DNA of 64,000 nt from Paramecium octaurelia (taxonomy: Eukaryota > Ciliophora > Oligohymenophorea > Peniculida > Parameciidae), in contig CAJJDP010000013.1 in the NCBI GenBank assembly GCA_905182995.1, positions 186,001-250,000 on the forward strand, in the 5' to 3' direction. The position numbers and the translations under genes were made by a program. Numbering within the stretch: the stretch's first letter is position 1; each line of letters opens with the position of its first letter. A model generated the notes under the pieces. The model did no database searches, was not told the origin of the DNA, and worked only from the letters and a program-made list of their open reading frames with translations. Of the stretch, positions 13,101 through 23,565 are shown piece by piece.

Positions 13101-15640
13101 TCTTTAATTCTCCTGCGTTATCTTTTTGTCATTTCTTTTTTCAATTCCTTAGTATATTTTAATTCCTTCTGTTGCATAGACAAATCTGTATATTAGAAAT
13201 ATGATTTCATTCTGTAAATCTTTTATTAATATATCTCATTGTTGTATTTTTAAATGGAGTTCTAAAGATCCTAAGTTTCTGATTTAAACTTGAATCCATT
13301 GATAGTTTTAACATAACTCTTTCTCCTGATTAGGAATAATATTTTGGATAGCAAATCCTAATAGTAATCTACTTTTTAAGTTTCATGACCTCTAATATTT
13401 TCAATCTAATTCTTAAATCTAGGATCTTAATTCTCTTAATTATTACTTACTACGTATAGAGTATATTATCGATGCTATTCCTTCCATTCATTTAATAGAT
13501 TTTCTTAGATGAAATAAATGTGAGTTAGTTGGTTAAATAATTCCAACATATCATCGTAATTGGAGATCTCTTTATAATGTTAGGCTAAAGAATCAATTAT
13601 GAATCTCACTTAAAATTTTCTTACGTTGTTAGATAATTCTATAGAGGCAATCACTTAAAGAGTTGCTTATTTTATCTAATTGGATAGCATGGCCTAAATT
13701 AATTCAACACTTAATTGTTGATATTCTTTTTTATCCTATTTTTTCTAAAAGATTTAGCCTCTAAATTTAGGATTCTGTAATATCCACTTTGAGGTTTCAT
13801 GATCAGTAAATAGCTTATTGTAAAAATGAATAGAGTAAAATTCTAATTAGTTTTCAGGAGATATTAATTTATGTCTAATTTTACTAGCCTCATTTTCTAA
13901 TATCTTTTTTTCAACGATCTCCATGATCTCAAACCCATATGTACTTGATCTAGTCATGTTTTTGTTATGTTGATGCAATCTTCCTGGAGATATGGCACTT
14001 TCTTTTGATTCAAGTTCATTTCTCTTTTTTCTGGAATAATAGACATGATGTTTCATTTTAGCCTTGATTCTATCTGCAGCCTTTAATAGAACCTCCATAT
14101 TATGATGTTCTAAGAATTTAGCAATTATTGGATCAGAATGTTTGTTTAGGTTTTAAGGTTCTTCTTCAAAAGAATAGTTTTTGTTATCCTCTTATTATTT
14201 AATAATATCATCATCATTTTCACTAGTCAAATTGATCCCACTGCCAACTAATCTGATATTACTTAATGTAGGTTAAATTTCATTTGTTGTGATTTTCTTC
14301 TAAGAACTTCTTTCAATCTTTTAATTGCTGGGATTGCTTGGGAACTTCTTGTTTTCTACTTTACTAGCAATATTATTTTTGGATGGTTCTCTGATTGGTG
14401 GTCTTTGAGAATGAGAGGGAGGGATTAACTAAATTAAATAATTGGAGGGGAATTATTTTGTATTTCTTTGTTTTATCGCATTGACTATTTCATACTTCTT
14501 GACTTCTTCATAATGAGGCCTATTAATAATAAGATCATTAATTCTATTATGTGGTTAGGCAGTTTCTAATTATTTTATGAGACTTTATTCTAAAGATGGA
14601 ACTCTATTTTAGGCTTTACTTGCATTCTTCTTAGACACTATAGATTAACATCGAGTTGGACTCGTCATTTTAGTAGTTCCTTATGAACTCAAAGGTCTTT
14701 TCATTGTATTCTTTATGATAAATAGTTGCTAAAATTACTATTCATTAAATTTAGGGGGAGCTCTCTAACTAATAATAGGTTTCTCGATTTTAGACTTATC
14801 TATCTTTTTTGCTAATTTTGGAGCTCTGGCAGAATCTACATTTATTATATAATTATTAATGTAAGTATTTTTTGATCTAAAAGATAGAATTCTCTTATCT
14901 TCTCTCTCAGTCATTTGAATTGGCTATTCTTGTTCCTCTTCATCTTAACTTTGAATCTCCAAATTAACTGAGATTTTATCACTCAATTGCTCATACTATT
15001 TTTTGTATTATTGGGTTCTCTTGTCGTCAGATTCCAGCAGTTCCTCGCATAGATGATAGGACTAAAAGAAGAGTTGCGTTGCCTCTCTATCTTTATTTTG
15101 TCTCAAGCAAATCTTTGCTTGGAAGGATAAGGCTTATAGCAAAATTTGTTGAAACTTATTGGGGAATTTCTTGTATAAATAAAAGCTCAGTCCAATCTCC
15201 TCCATCAAATTTAACAATTATTCATTCAAAGGGATAACATCGTTTCTCTTGCACAACCGACCATTTTCAATTACATGATTGAGAATTTGAATTTAAATCA
15301 TTATTATATTCCTTTGATTCACCTTTGCCAGGGGAATTAACTTCATCAACAAATTGTATGCCTAATTATAATTGTTTGTGAATTCGAAGTACTCGGCATA
15401 TAACATAAATGTCTAATATTTTATGATTAGCTATTCTTCCATATTTAGCAAATTGGCTAATTCAACAGCTCTTTGCAGATACTTTTCTCCAGGAAGCTTT
15501 TGAGATATCAAGTATTTGCCTGTTTGGTTAAGCATTTCAATAAGCCTCACACGAGTTTCTTGAGTCTTAGAAGAATGCTCTCCAAATTCTGAAAGGGCTT
15601 CTAAATAGGACCTTTCGAGCTGAAGAAGTGAGACTTTCAT
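10190..15640 (-). CDS. 1816-residue intronless protein, N-terminal helical repeats, C-terminal beta repeats
   Basis: A single open frame of 1817 codons read with TGA as stop, unusual here because neighbouring genes of a third this length have introns. The first 200 residues are helical and TPR-like (EKYLQRAVELANLLNMEE style). A middle region, near residues 515-590, is basic and helical (MEVLLKAADRIKAKMKHH) and loosely recalls a calmodulin-binding IQ segment; low-complexity Ser/Asn/Gln linkers follow. From about residue 1130 on there are several beta-rich units of about 100-150 residues with a recurring pattern of alternating hydrophobics and aromatics (FIITVTLIKNYFQVYFYN; MLFMAIYFNNDVFHICIY; HIICLNSQQTENWFHIS). 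I do not recognise the family. Similar large ciliate proteins exist, but the function is unknown. The start MKVSLLQLERSYLEA is the first ATG in frame. Confidence 0.8.
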
Positions 15641-16191
15641 GTAAATTTATTTATTTTTATTATAAAAATCAACGCTATATTCTATAAACTCAACTATTCA
15701 CATTTTTAAATATTAATATGTCAACAATATAACACAGAACACTTAGAGAAATAACTTAGAGTAACCACTTAATCTCTAGAATGATGATACAAAATATTTC
15801 ACTTGTTCAACAATCAAAAAACTCTTTCATTTTCTGACATCAATAACTATAGCTTTATTTTAGCTTCTCATTTGTGATCATATATTTGCATCCCATATCA
15901 AAATAAATTGAATCTCGCAGTTGTTAATAAAATCATTTTTCACTTGTGAACTCCAAATATGAGTATGAATTTGTTGTTTCATTTTCTAATGATATATATT
16001 TATTAATTTAAATGCTCTAATTATTTTATTTCAATAATAAATAACTAATTAATTATTTAATTAAAATATAATCGAATTATCCTCTCTCCATAATTTTAGA
16101 TTTTAAACTCCGAAATTCATTTATCCTTTCTGCATTCAAAATTATACACCAGATATTTATTATATACGGTTATTTTACATGTATAAATTAA
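15641..16191. other. intergenic, nothing recognised
   Basis: 551 bp between the start of the 1816-residue gene and the end of the PLGRKT-like gene, both on the minus strand. No supported open frame or RNA gene. It should include the promoter of the long gene. Confidence 0.5.
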
Positions 16192-16654
16192 TCAATTTCC
16201 TTTCTTCTTAATTTCCAGGATTGTTTCATACTCCTCTTACGAAACAATTTTGGCATTTTTTGGAAAGTAAAACAATTGTGCTTCTTGCTCTATTAATCGT
16301 TCTGCTTCCAATTTAATCCTCTTCATCTTATCACTAGATACTGACAGATTCATACCCATAAAACATGTCATATTAATATGCGCAAACAAACCCTAAAGGA
16401 ACCAATACTACTATAGGCAAGGGATTCTAAATGATGTCAAAGTGTACCTTCTTTTTTATTGCTCCAATCACACAAAATGGAAAGATCGAAAAGTAAAATG
16501 AGGCATACCAATGGAAGAACTCCTTACCTGAGGCAAATTAAATCGCTAATTATGTTTGTCTCTATTTCAGTATTAATTCTAATTGCTTTTTCTGCATCTC
16601 CTTTTGCATCTCTTTTTAGTTTTCTTTCATGCTGTTTGATATAGATTATCCCAT
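16192..16654 (-). CDS. PLGRKT: PLGRKT (plasminogen receptor KT, C9orf46) homologue
   Basis: 146 residues, almost exactly the length of the animal protein (147); one 22-nt intron at 16334-16355. The N-terminus MGQSISNSMKENQKEM matches the family start pattern, which decided the choice of the upstream ATG over the next Met eight codons later. Then come a basic/Gln helix, two hydrophobic helices around FHWYASFYFSIFPFCVIGAI and PIVVLVPLGFVCAYQYDM, and the family-typical QYD.(L/F)YG motif between them and the charged C-terminal helix. In animals the protein is a small integral membrane protein with a C-terminal lysine that binds plasminogen; here the C-terminus is Asn, not Lys, so that activity is not expected. 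The ancestral role, probably mitochondrial or membrane related, is unknown. Confidence 0.85.
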
Positions 16655-16769
16655 TATTAAAGTTAAAATTAATAAATTTATAATTGAATTGTAATTATAT
16701 ATTAGTAAGTGAGATTTCTTGAATTCTTATTAATAATATACAATTTATAAATAAAAAAAATGATATAAT

Positions 16770-18650
16770 TCAAAACACAATTCCACGAGTAAGATTAACA
16801 ATAATGCAACTCATATTGTCTGACTGTCTCCTATAAGTGACATTATATTAATATGCACTTAATACTACTTATTATGCAGCATCTTAAGGATCCTAGAATC
16901 CAATCTATTATACCTTATACATATTTCTAACAAATTCAATTACTCTTTGACTAGGTGATATCTATTACAAATTCTATTCAGGTTATTCAGCATTTCCAAA
17001 TCCATCAATAATACCATCACTGCACAACAATATAAATTCATCTGTTCTATAATCGATCTTAGTAACCCTGACATCTGGTTTTGGAGTGATAATATTTTTT
17101 TTGAACTTCTTTTTTTCACTAAAGTCACCAAAAGCTCTAGACACAGCTAGATTTCCAAGTCTACCTCCAATTATTTCACCACCTCCTTTCCTTTTTATTC
17201 TCGCTTATTCAGCAGGGAGGTTGGGTTTGTGATCTTCTGTTAAATTGATAGCCTCTCCTTGTCTCGATAATATTGCCCTAGAATCCCCGCAATTGATACT
17301 AACTATGTAGTCTCCTATGATCATTACGACCACTGCCACACATCCTGAGTCGTTTTAAGCATTTGCCTAAACTACATCAGTTAAAAAATCACTATCGGTT
17401 TCTTTGAATGCTGCTCTAATGTTTTCAAATAGAAAAGCCAAGAATTTATTCTGATGATCAAATTCCTTTTATTCTTAATTAAAATACTCTCTTATATTAT
17501 CCATTAGATTTTAAGACATATAATTAACACAAGAATTCCCATTGTGACCATCAAATATTGCATAACATGAAACTGGAACTCGGCTGCTTACCTGCAAATC
17601 TTAAATAATTGTAATTTAATCTTCTTATGTTCTTTTGGTTCCAAGATCTTAGAAATAACCATAATTAAACCTTTGAACCAGCAGTTCTATCTTATTTAAT
17701 TTAATAACATCATCAGGCTAAATCAATCTGGTTTCTTCTTTATTCTATTTATAGAATGTATTGTAAGTGTCAGTTTTTGAACCCCAAATCCAATATTTAC
17801 CTTAAATGAATTTAATCAGCAATTCAAAATCGGGGTTCTCTTCCAGATCATCTATCTCTTATTTCTTAAGTAGAATGTCAGGTGGTTTCTAATATCTTTG
17901 TGTTTTCGAACTGATTTTTGCACCTGTCCAGCCGAACTACAAGACTACAGTGTTTTTTTGTTTGTCCAGTAGATTAATTTTGAATGCATCATAATTTTAG
18001 AGTATGATATCATCGATTTAATTATAAGCCTCTCTTAACTTAACCAATTAATCTTGAGTGGCACTATAAGATTACACCGAACTTATTAATTGATCGATCT
18101 TATTCTACTTCAGCTATTTTAGGTTGTTGATATTGTTTCCAAAGAAGAAGTGCTTCAACCCTTAGAGATCATACATTGAAAGCCACTCCAGAATTTCATT
18201 AAACCCTTCTTAAACGGTTTGGATGATATAGATTTGTTTTCCAATTGTTATCTCCATATTATTCTTAATGAGTGCTGGACAATCATACCGAATTTTGATT
18301 AGAGTTGGCCCAAAACATGTAAGATGATACCCGTTTTTCTTTTATTCCTCATTGTACTTGTATTTAATTTTCACATGAGTCCTCTCCAATCCACAATCCT
18401 CCATCTAGAGAGTACAACTATCATCACTGCCAATCGTTTCACCGCTCTCCACCAAATTCAAGTATATAAACATTCCTCTATACATTCCTTTTATACATCT
18501 CAATACATAATCAGTTCCATTATCTTCTATTTGAGACACACTTAAATCTGATTCCATGTTTTTTGTTAATAGTTGAGCCTTCAATTCTAATTTGTTCTTA
18601 CCTCCTTATTCCAGTTTTTAATCTATCTCTGGTTCTAAGATTTGAGCCAT
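16770..18650 (-). CDS. PP2C-type protein phosphatase with two N-terminal FHA-like domains
   Basis: 626 residues, intronless. The C-terminal half is a PPM/PP2C phosphatase: GTKRTQEDQ, FDGHNGNSC (metal-binding Asp near 367), CGDSRAIL, a conserved GGRLGNLAVSRAFGD, SDGIIDG and the final SDNMSCIIV with its metal-binding Asp. The N-terminal part has an FHA-like segment (residues about 47-140) with GETIGSDDSC and the following histidine strand ERTHVKI. A second, weaker FHA-like segment lies at about 255-345 (KYWIWGSKTDTYN, DDVIKLNKIELLV). FHA domains bind phosphothreonine, so this enzyme probably docks on phosphorylated partners and dephosphorylates them, as FHA-PP2C proteins of plants do (inference). 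A 21-nt stretch near the C-terminus could be read as an intron but codes well and is kept. Confidence 0.88.
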
Positions 18651-18751
18651 GTCAAAAGGTATTACAATTTTTAAATTAAATATATAATATATAACTAGAT
18701 TATCCAGCATATGGTTAAATGAATGGATAAAAAAGTCATTTATTTTTTTTA

Positions 18752-20912
18752 TCAATCTGACTCTAAAGGATCTTCATCAGTCAAAGGCTTAGCAGTAATT
18801 TGTTGGAATTTCATCCTATGTTAGTTCTAATTGGAAGTATTCACTCGTTCAGTATTATGAAATAAATTTTCTGGGAGACTTGCCGCAATTTGAACCTCAG
18901 TTTACTGAATAGCGCTTTCAAATTTTTCATTGGCATCAAAATTCATAGCTTTGGCCATATTCTAGATTTCATAATACTTTTGGAAGATCATTTCAATAGT
19001 CGGACCGAGAAGCTAGATAATTCTTTGGTTTTTTTTATTATTATGATGCTATTTCAATCTACTATAAGCATCATAGATCTTAATTAGTTTTTTAGGTTTA
19101 TGATAGGAACTAGTAGTCCTTTTAATCCTTTTTTTAGGCTTCTATGAATTTAGCTATTTAAATAAATCGATTCCATTGGCTTCTTCTATAGGTTAATGCT
19201 AATGGGATGGATTGACATTAATAACTGGCTTGGGAGTATAACTAAACACCTTAATTTAATCCTTCTCCAAAATTATAGATTTTAATTTATCGATTTCTTG
19301 GATTTTTTACAGGAGATGAACAATGTCAAGATCCTTATCGATTACTACTTTGCATTGTTCCAACATCTTTTTGGTTACTTAGACTTATTCGCAACAAGTG
19401 CACCACAGAAATTCATAGAATACAAAATTGATTCCTAATCTCAAATCATGTCTGGTTGAATTGAATGTAGTTATTAATCTTTATAGGAAATTCCCCTTAT
19501 AGTCTTACAATTATTCCACATACTTTTTATATTGCAAATGATCAATTTAAGGTGTTTCTACATATTCACGTTGTTGAGTTTGCAGATTTGAAATTGTAGG
19601 ATTCTGAACCTTTTAATTATTCCAAGCTCTCATGACCATACTTGTTTTTATGATTGTTTTGGCATTGTGTTTCAATTTCTATTATAAATCAGTTACTCTA
19701 TTTATGGATGCTTGAATAACATTCAATAGCTTGTCATAGGAGAACTCAAATTTGCCGTTTCTTCTCTTGGGAATATTGAATTAATAGAGATGATTTGCTA
19801 GCGAGATTTTTAATCCCATCTCATTATATTATAGAGCAATTAAACCAAATATGGTAGATATGATTTTTAACATTCCTCCGAAATATGACAAAAAGGAATC
19901 AAATGTGTCTGCAGCTTTCTTGGTTTACTCGTAATCTTGACTGATCCTGAAGTTCAATGAAAATATCGTACTTGGATATTCATGATATCCCTAAATTAAA
20001 ATTAGTCAATACTCTAAATTCTCTATAGTTGTATAAGGAGAAAGACCAATAATCTTTCCTCTCTTCGTCTTTATATAAACTCAAAATACTATTGTCAGCA
20101 ATGATTTTGTTGTTCTTAAAAAATATGTCTGCTTTGCTTTCTTCTTTTAGAGTTGTCTATAAATAGAAATCTGAGTTTAAATATCGAAGGAGATAATTAT
20201 CTGCACTATCCCTCATATATATCGAGGATTGAATCAGAGTTGACAACGACACCATTATAGATTTATTTTGAGCGAGATTATCTATCTATTCTTTAGTGTA
20301 ACAGTCCTCCCTATAACAGATTGAGACCTTTAAAGAGGGATACTAAAAGAAATCAGAGTTGAATGTGCCTTGCAATTGGAAACTAAAATTTTGAGGTAAA
20401 CATAAGTAAGAGCCTAAATTGTCTTTTATATCTTAAAAGCCTTCATAATTAACATATTAAAAATGTTCGTCTCTACACTGTTCGAAGTATGTTTCACTCT
20501 ACACTGACTTGATGCGTGTTCCATTAGCTAATTTAGATATTTGGGTCTGGATCATTGCAATATCGTAGGCCGTCTTGTTGTCATTTGGATAATAAAGAGA
20601 GAAGGGATTATCCAGTTTAATGGCGAACATGAAGTTGGTGATATTCATTTCTTAATAATCGGGATTCATATTTTGGAGTTGTTACACATCAATCTAAATA
20701 AGCAATTTCGATACTTAGAATTTGTTTCTCAGTAACAGGTTTGCTAACCCAGATATAAAAATGTAGAGCAAAACAATTGTCATAGCAATTGACATGAGTC
20801 CTCCGCAAACACTTTAGTATTGCTTTCTGTTCCTTATGTTGAAGTTCAAAGAGACTCCGAAATTGTCATAGGATCTGATCATCCTTTTTATATTTTTTAT
20901 CAACGAGAACAT
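18752..20912 (-). CDS. two-helix membrane protein, ciliate-type, function unknown
   Basis: 712 residues; one 22-nt intron at 19991-20012. An N-terminal cytosolic stub (SYDNFGVSLNFNIRNRKQY) precedes a first strong transmembrane helix (GLMSIAMTIVLLYIFISGL), then about 270 residues that would face outside or the lumen, then a second helix (YFGGMLKIISTIFGLIAL) and a long charged C-terminal cytosolic region. I know this layout only as a recurrent type of uncharacterised ciliate membrane protein; I cannot name a family. Cysteines in the lumenal part (QCRDEHF, CYREDCY) could form disulphides. No channel or enzyme motif is evident. Confidence 0.75.
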
Positions 20913-21051
20913 ATATTTATATTAATCAAATAATTAATTGATCTTGTTATTTGAAATTAGAATTACAAAATGTCATCAATACTTATCAACAGGATAAAAC
21001 AGCTATTCAACATAACTGTATTTGGTTGTTTGTGTTTATTATTAATAATAA

Positions 21052-22038
21052 TCAGAACGAAATATCAATCAACGTTTTTCTTTTTTGCATATTTAAACTT
21101 TTTGGTTGGTATATATTTGTTAATAGGAAGATTGGCACAAAATTCGCCAAGGGTATATAGATAATGATGTATATAAACCAATGGAAAGGGTGTTCCGTTA
21201 ACTAACCCTCATCGTTCTCTTCATATTTAAATGTCTTTAAGACTTCTTCGAAATCTGGCAATATATTGAGCAAATTCCATATCAACCTAAATAAAATGAC
21301 AATTATCAAGACCAGAATGTATATTTGTACCTAATTTGTAGATAATGTATAGTACTCTTAGTCTTGACAACCTGGGGATATCTTTTTGTGTTAACACATA
21401 GATCCGAAACAAAATTCCGACTATTATAAAAATGAACAATATGAGGCAAGTTATGGAAAAGAAAAGCACTCCAGCCAATCTACATAGTCATCTGAATAAT
21501 ACTTACGTTTATCTTTTAAGTAAATAGAAAACGAACATCAATAATGCCAAAATAACTATAAGCATTTCTATAATGGGAAATCTTTTTAAGCAAATGTAAA
21601 TGTTTCTAAGAACTGTATCATCTGTTTGTTTCATGCTCAAAAGTTAAATCCTTAAGCTCAAATTATTTAATACCAGATCAATGACGATCGCCAGTAAGCA
21701 ATATATAGTACTACGATATGAGAATATGAGAAAAAGTAGTATGAAATTGGAAAAATATCTGATTCACAGTCTAGGAAAGGATAACCCACAATTTCTATCG
21801 AATATGCGATACTTTCAAGGGCTAAATTAATGAGTAGTAATTTCTATATCTAGAGCATGTCCTTTTGTTCTTCTTCCCTACTTAATTGCAAGTTTTTGAT
21901 ATTTACTAAATTTTTATAAACTTTTATCATTAGTAATATAGAAATAACCAAAAAACAAATATAAGCTACAAGTTCATAAATGTTGTTAACATCCATCAAT
22001 AAAGGTAATTTATATGGATCCGATGATGTCTTTAACAT
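21052..22038 (-). CDS. seven-helix membrane protein (GPCR-like or THH1/TOM1/TOM3-like)
   Basis: 303 residues from four exons (introns 21331-21355, 21480-21506, 21651-21673). Seven hydrophobic segments can be counted in order, starting with ELVAYICFLVISILLMIKVY and ending with WFIYIIIYIPLANFVPIFLL; the loops are short. The last helix with IPLANFVPIFLLTNIYQP resembles the end of THH1/TOM1/TOM3 and some GPCR-like families. All three introns are needed to keep the frame and together recover the seventh helix, so the model is internally consistent. Ligand, G-protein coupling and location cannot be read from sequence. It is tandem with the preceding two-helix gene, 139 bp apart. Confidence 0.75.
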
Positions 22039-23034
22039 CTATTTATTAATTTATTTATTTCAATTTTTATTATATTTAGCAATCATTTATATGAATATCA
22101 ATATTTATACACTAAAGACGAAAATCATGGAATTTTGATTCGTTGGGGCCATTAATCTCAAATTCACATTCAACATCCCTGAATTTCTTTTATATGGAGT
22201 AATTAATCTTTAAATTATTATTAATAAAATAATTGTTGATCTAAAAACTGCATTGGATATTTGCAGTTTAACAAAAGATTGAAATATTATAATATCAAAA
22301 TTTGTAATTACTCTTGTTAAAGTTGATTTTTATATTAATTGTATTAGTTAATTAATCAAATTAAATAAGTAAGAAATTAGGGGAAGAAAAGTATTAAATT
22401 AATGAGAATTTAGACTTTGAGAACACTAGACTTTATATCAGAGAACTATTGATGATTAAATTAAGAGAGCTTATGGCCTCAATTTAGATTTAAAATTCAA
22501 GAATTAATTTTTTTAGTAACTTGGATTGGATATGAATCTTTATAAGATTCTATTTATTTATTATAATTAAGAATCCATTTTTAGACATCACTCTGTGATG
22601 ATGGATCAAAATGCATTAGATAAATTAGGGTTGTGTAGATTTAAGATGAAGACATCTTTCTAAAATATATTTAGCTTCAAGTTGCTTATGAATTTGCAAT
22701 GCAATTATAATAGATTTCTTCTTATAGCTTGAAATTATAAAGCACCATTCTAAAGTCATTTTCCATAAATAATTCAAAATTTGCAATAGAACACTTGGGC
22801 TTATTTAATATCATTGATCAGGATATCTAAACAAAAACTTTAGGTTTTAAATGGGTGTCGTTATATTAAAGAGAAATAATAAAGAAATGTTAAGTTAAGA
22901 TATTTGAATGAGGAAACAATAAGTTTTAATATACAAAGGGATATCAAAAAGAAGATAAACCAAATTGGATTATTTTGATTTCTTGATAGTGTATTAAATA
23001 TATAGAAATTATTGTATTTTTATGATCATGCATA
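22039..23034. other. sparse region, about 1 kb
   Basis: Apart from the open stretch at 22456-22911 described separately, I see no supported gene. Both strands are rich in TGA. No tRNA, repeat or transposon signature was recognised. Confidence 0.4.
22456..22911 (+). pseudogene. open stretch preceded by tandem TGA, possible gene remnant
   Basis: About 150 codons are open under the ciliate code, ending in TGA, with ordinary amino-acid composition (pieces such as LWPQFRFKIQELIFLVTWIG and FAIEHLGLFNIIDQDIQ). Directly before it are two in-frame TGA codons (22450-22455), and before them a 16-codon open piece beginning with ATG at 22402 in the same frame. No intron that would remove the stops is visible. 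It may be a decayed gene, a chance ORF or an exon whose partners I missed. No family recognised. Confidence 0.2.
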
Positions 23035-23265
23035 TCAACTCATGTCTACATCCTCATTGAGGTTATGTTGTTGGTTATTAAATTGTAAGTTCTGGTAGCT
23101 TAGATTTAGATTATTAAATTAATCAATAAATTAATTATCCATTTAATTTTTAGTTAAGCTTTAATTTTCCTCCATAATCTTGGGAATAGGTTGGTCGAGT
23201 TAAAAATCAGTATTAGATGGAATCGCTTTTGTATTCGGATGGTTATTTGTTTGTAATTCTTGCAT
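23035..23265 (-). CDS. small Asn/Gln-rich ORF
   Basis: 76 codons, intronless, from ATG to TGA, with many TAA-encoded Gln and Asn residues (NQFIDQFNNLNLSYQNLQ). No domain is visible. The in-frame sequence continues open upstream without an ATG. It could be a small real gene or a chance ORF in low-complexity DNA. Confidence 0.35.
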
Positions 23266-23298
23266 GTTTGATTGAAATGATAACTAAATAAATAAAAA

Positions 23299-23565
23299 AT
23301 GGATTACTTGGCCTCTGAAAATTTTGAGGAAATCTTATTAAATGTTATTCTACTCATTTTTGTGTGCTATACTATCCTTACATTCATTGGAGAGATGGAA
23401 AATCAGTTGATCTGGTAGTATAATGTGTTAAGAATTGTAAGGACAAGAAATATGTAACTATTATTGCATGTAGCAGATGAGAATCTATTCACCAACTTTA
23501 TAAAGAAATAATTAATGTGCTTTTTATAATTATTTATTATTTTTTTTTCAAAACGGATAGAATGA
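23299..23565 (+). CDS. small ORF with one transmembrane helix, doubtful
   Basis: 88 codons, ATG to TGA, with one good hydrophobic segment (ILLNVILLIFVCYTILTF) and a charged remainder. Its last four bases overlap the start codon of the following secreted-protein gene in an ATGA arrangement, which is unusual for a eukaryote and argues that this may instead be 5' leader sequence. Confidence 0.3.

Noticed and set aside
20970..21167. 65-residue two-helix ORF on the + strand
   Set aside because: It lies antisense to the last exon of the seven-helix gene, whose model needs this DNA and ends in the same place; the hydrophobic look is the mirror of a transmembrane helix.
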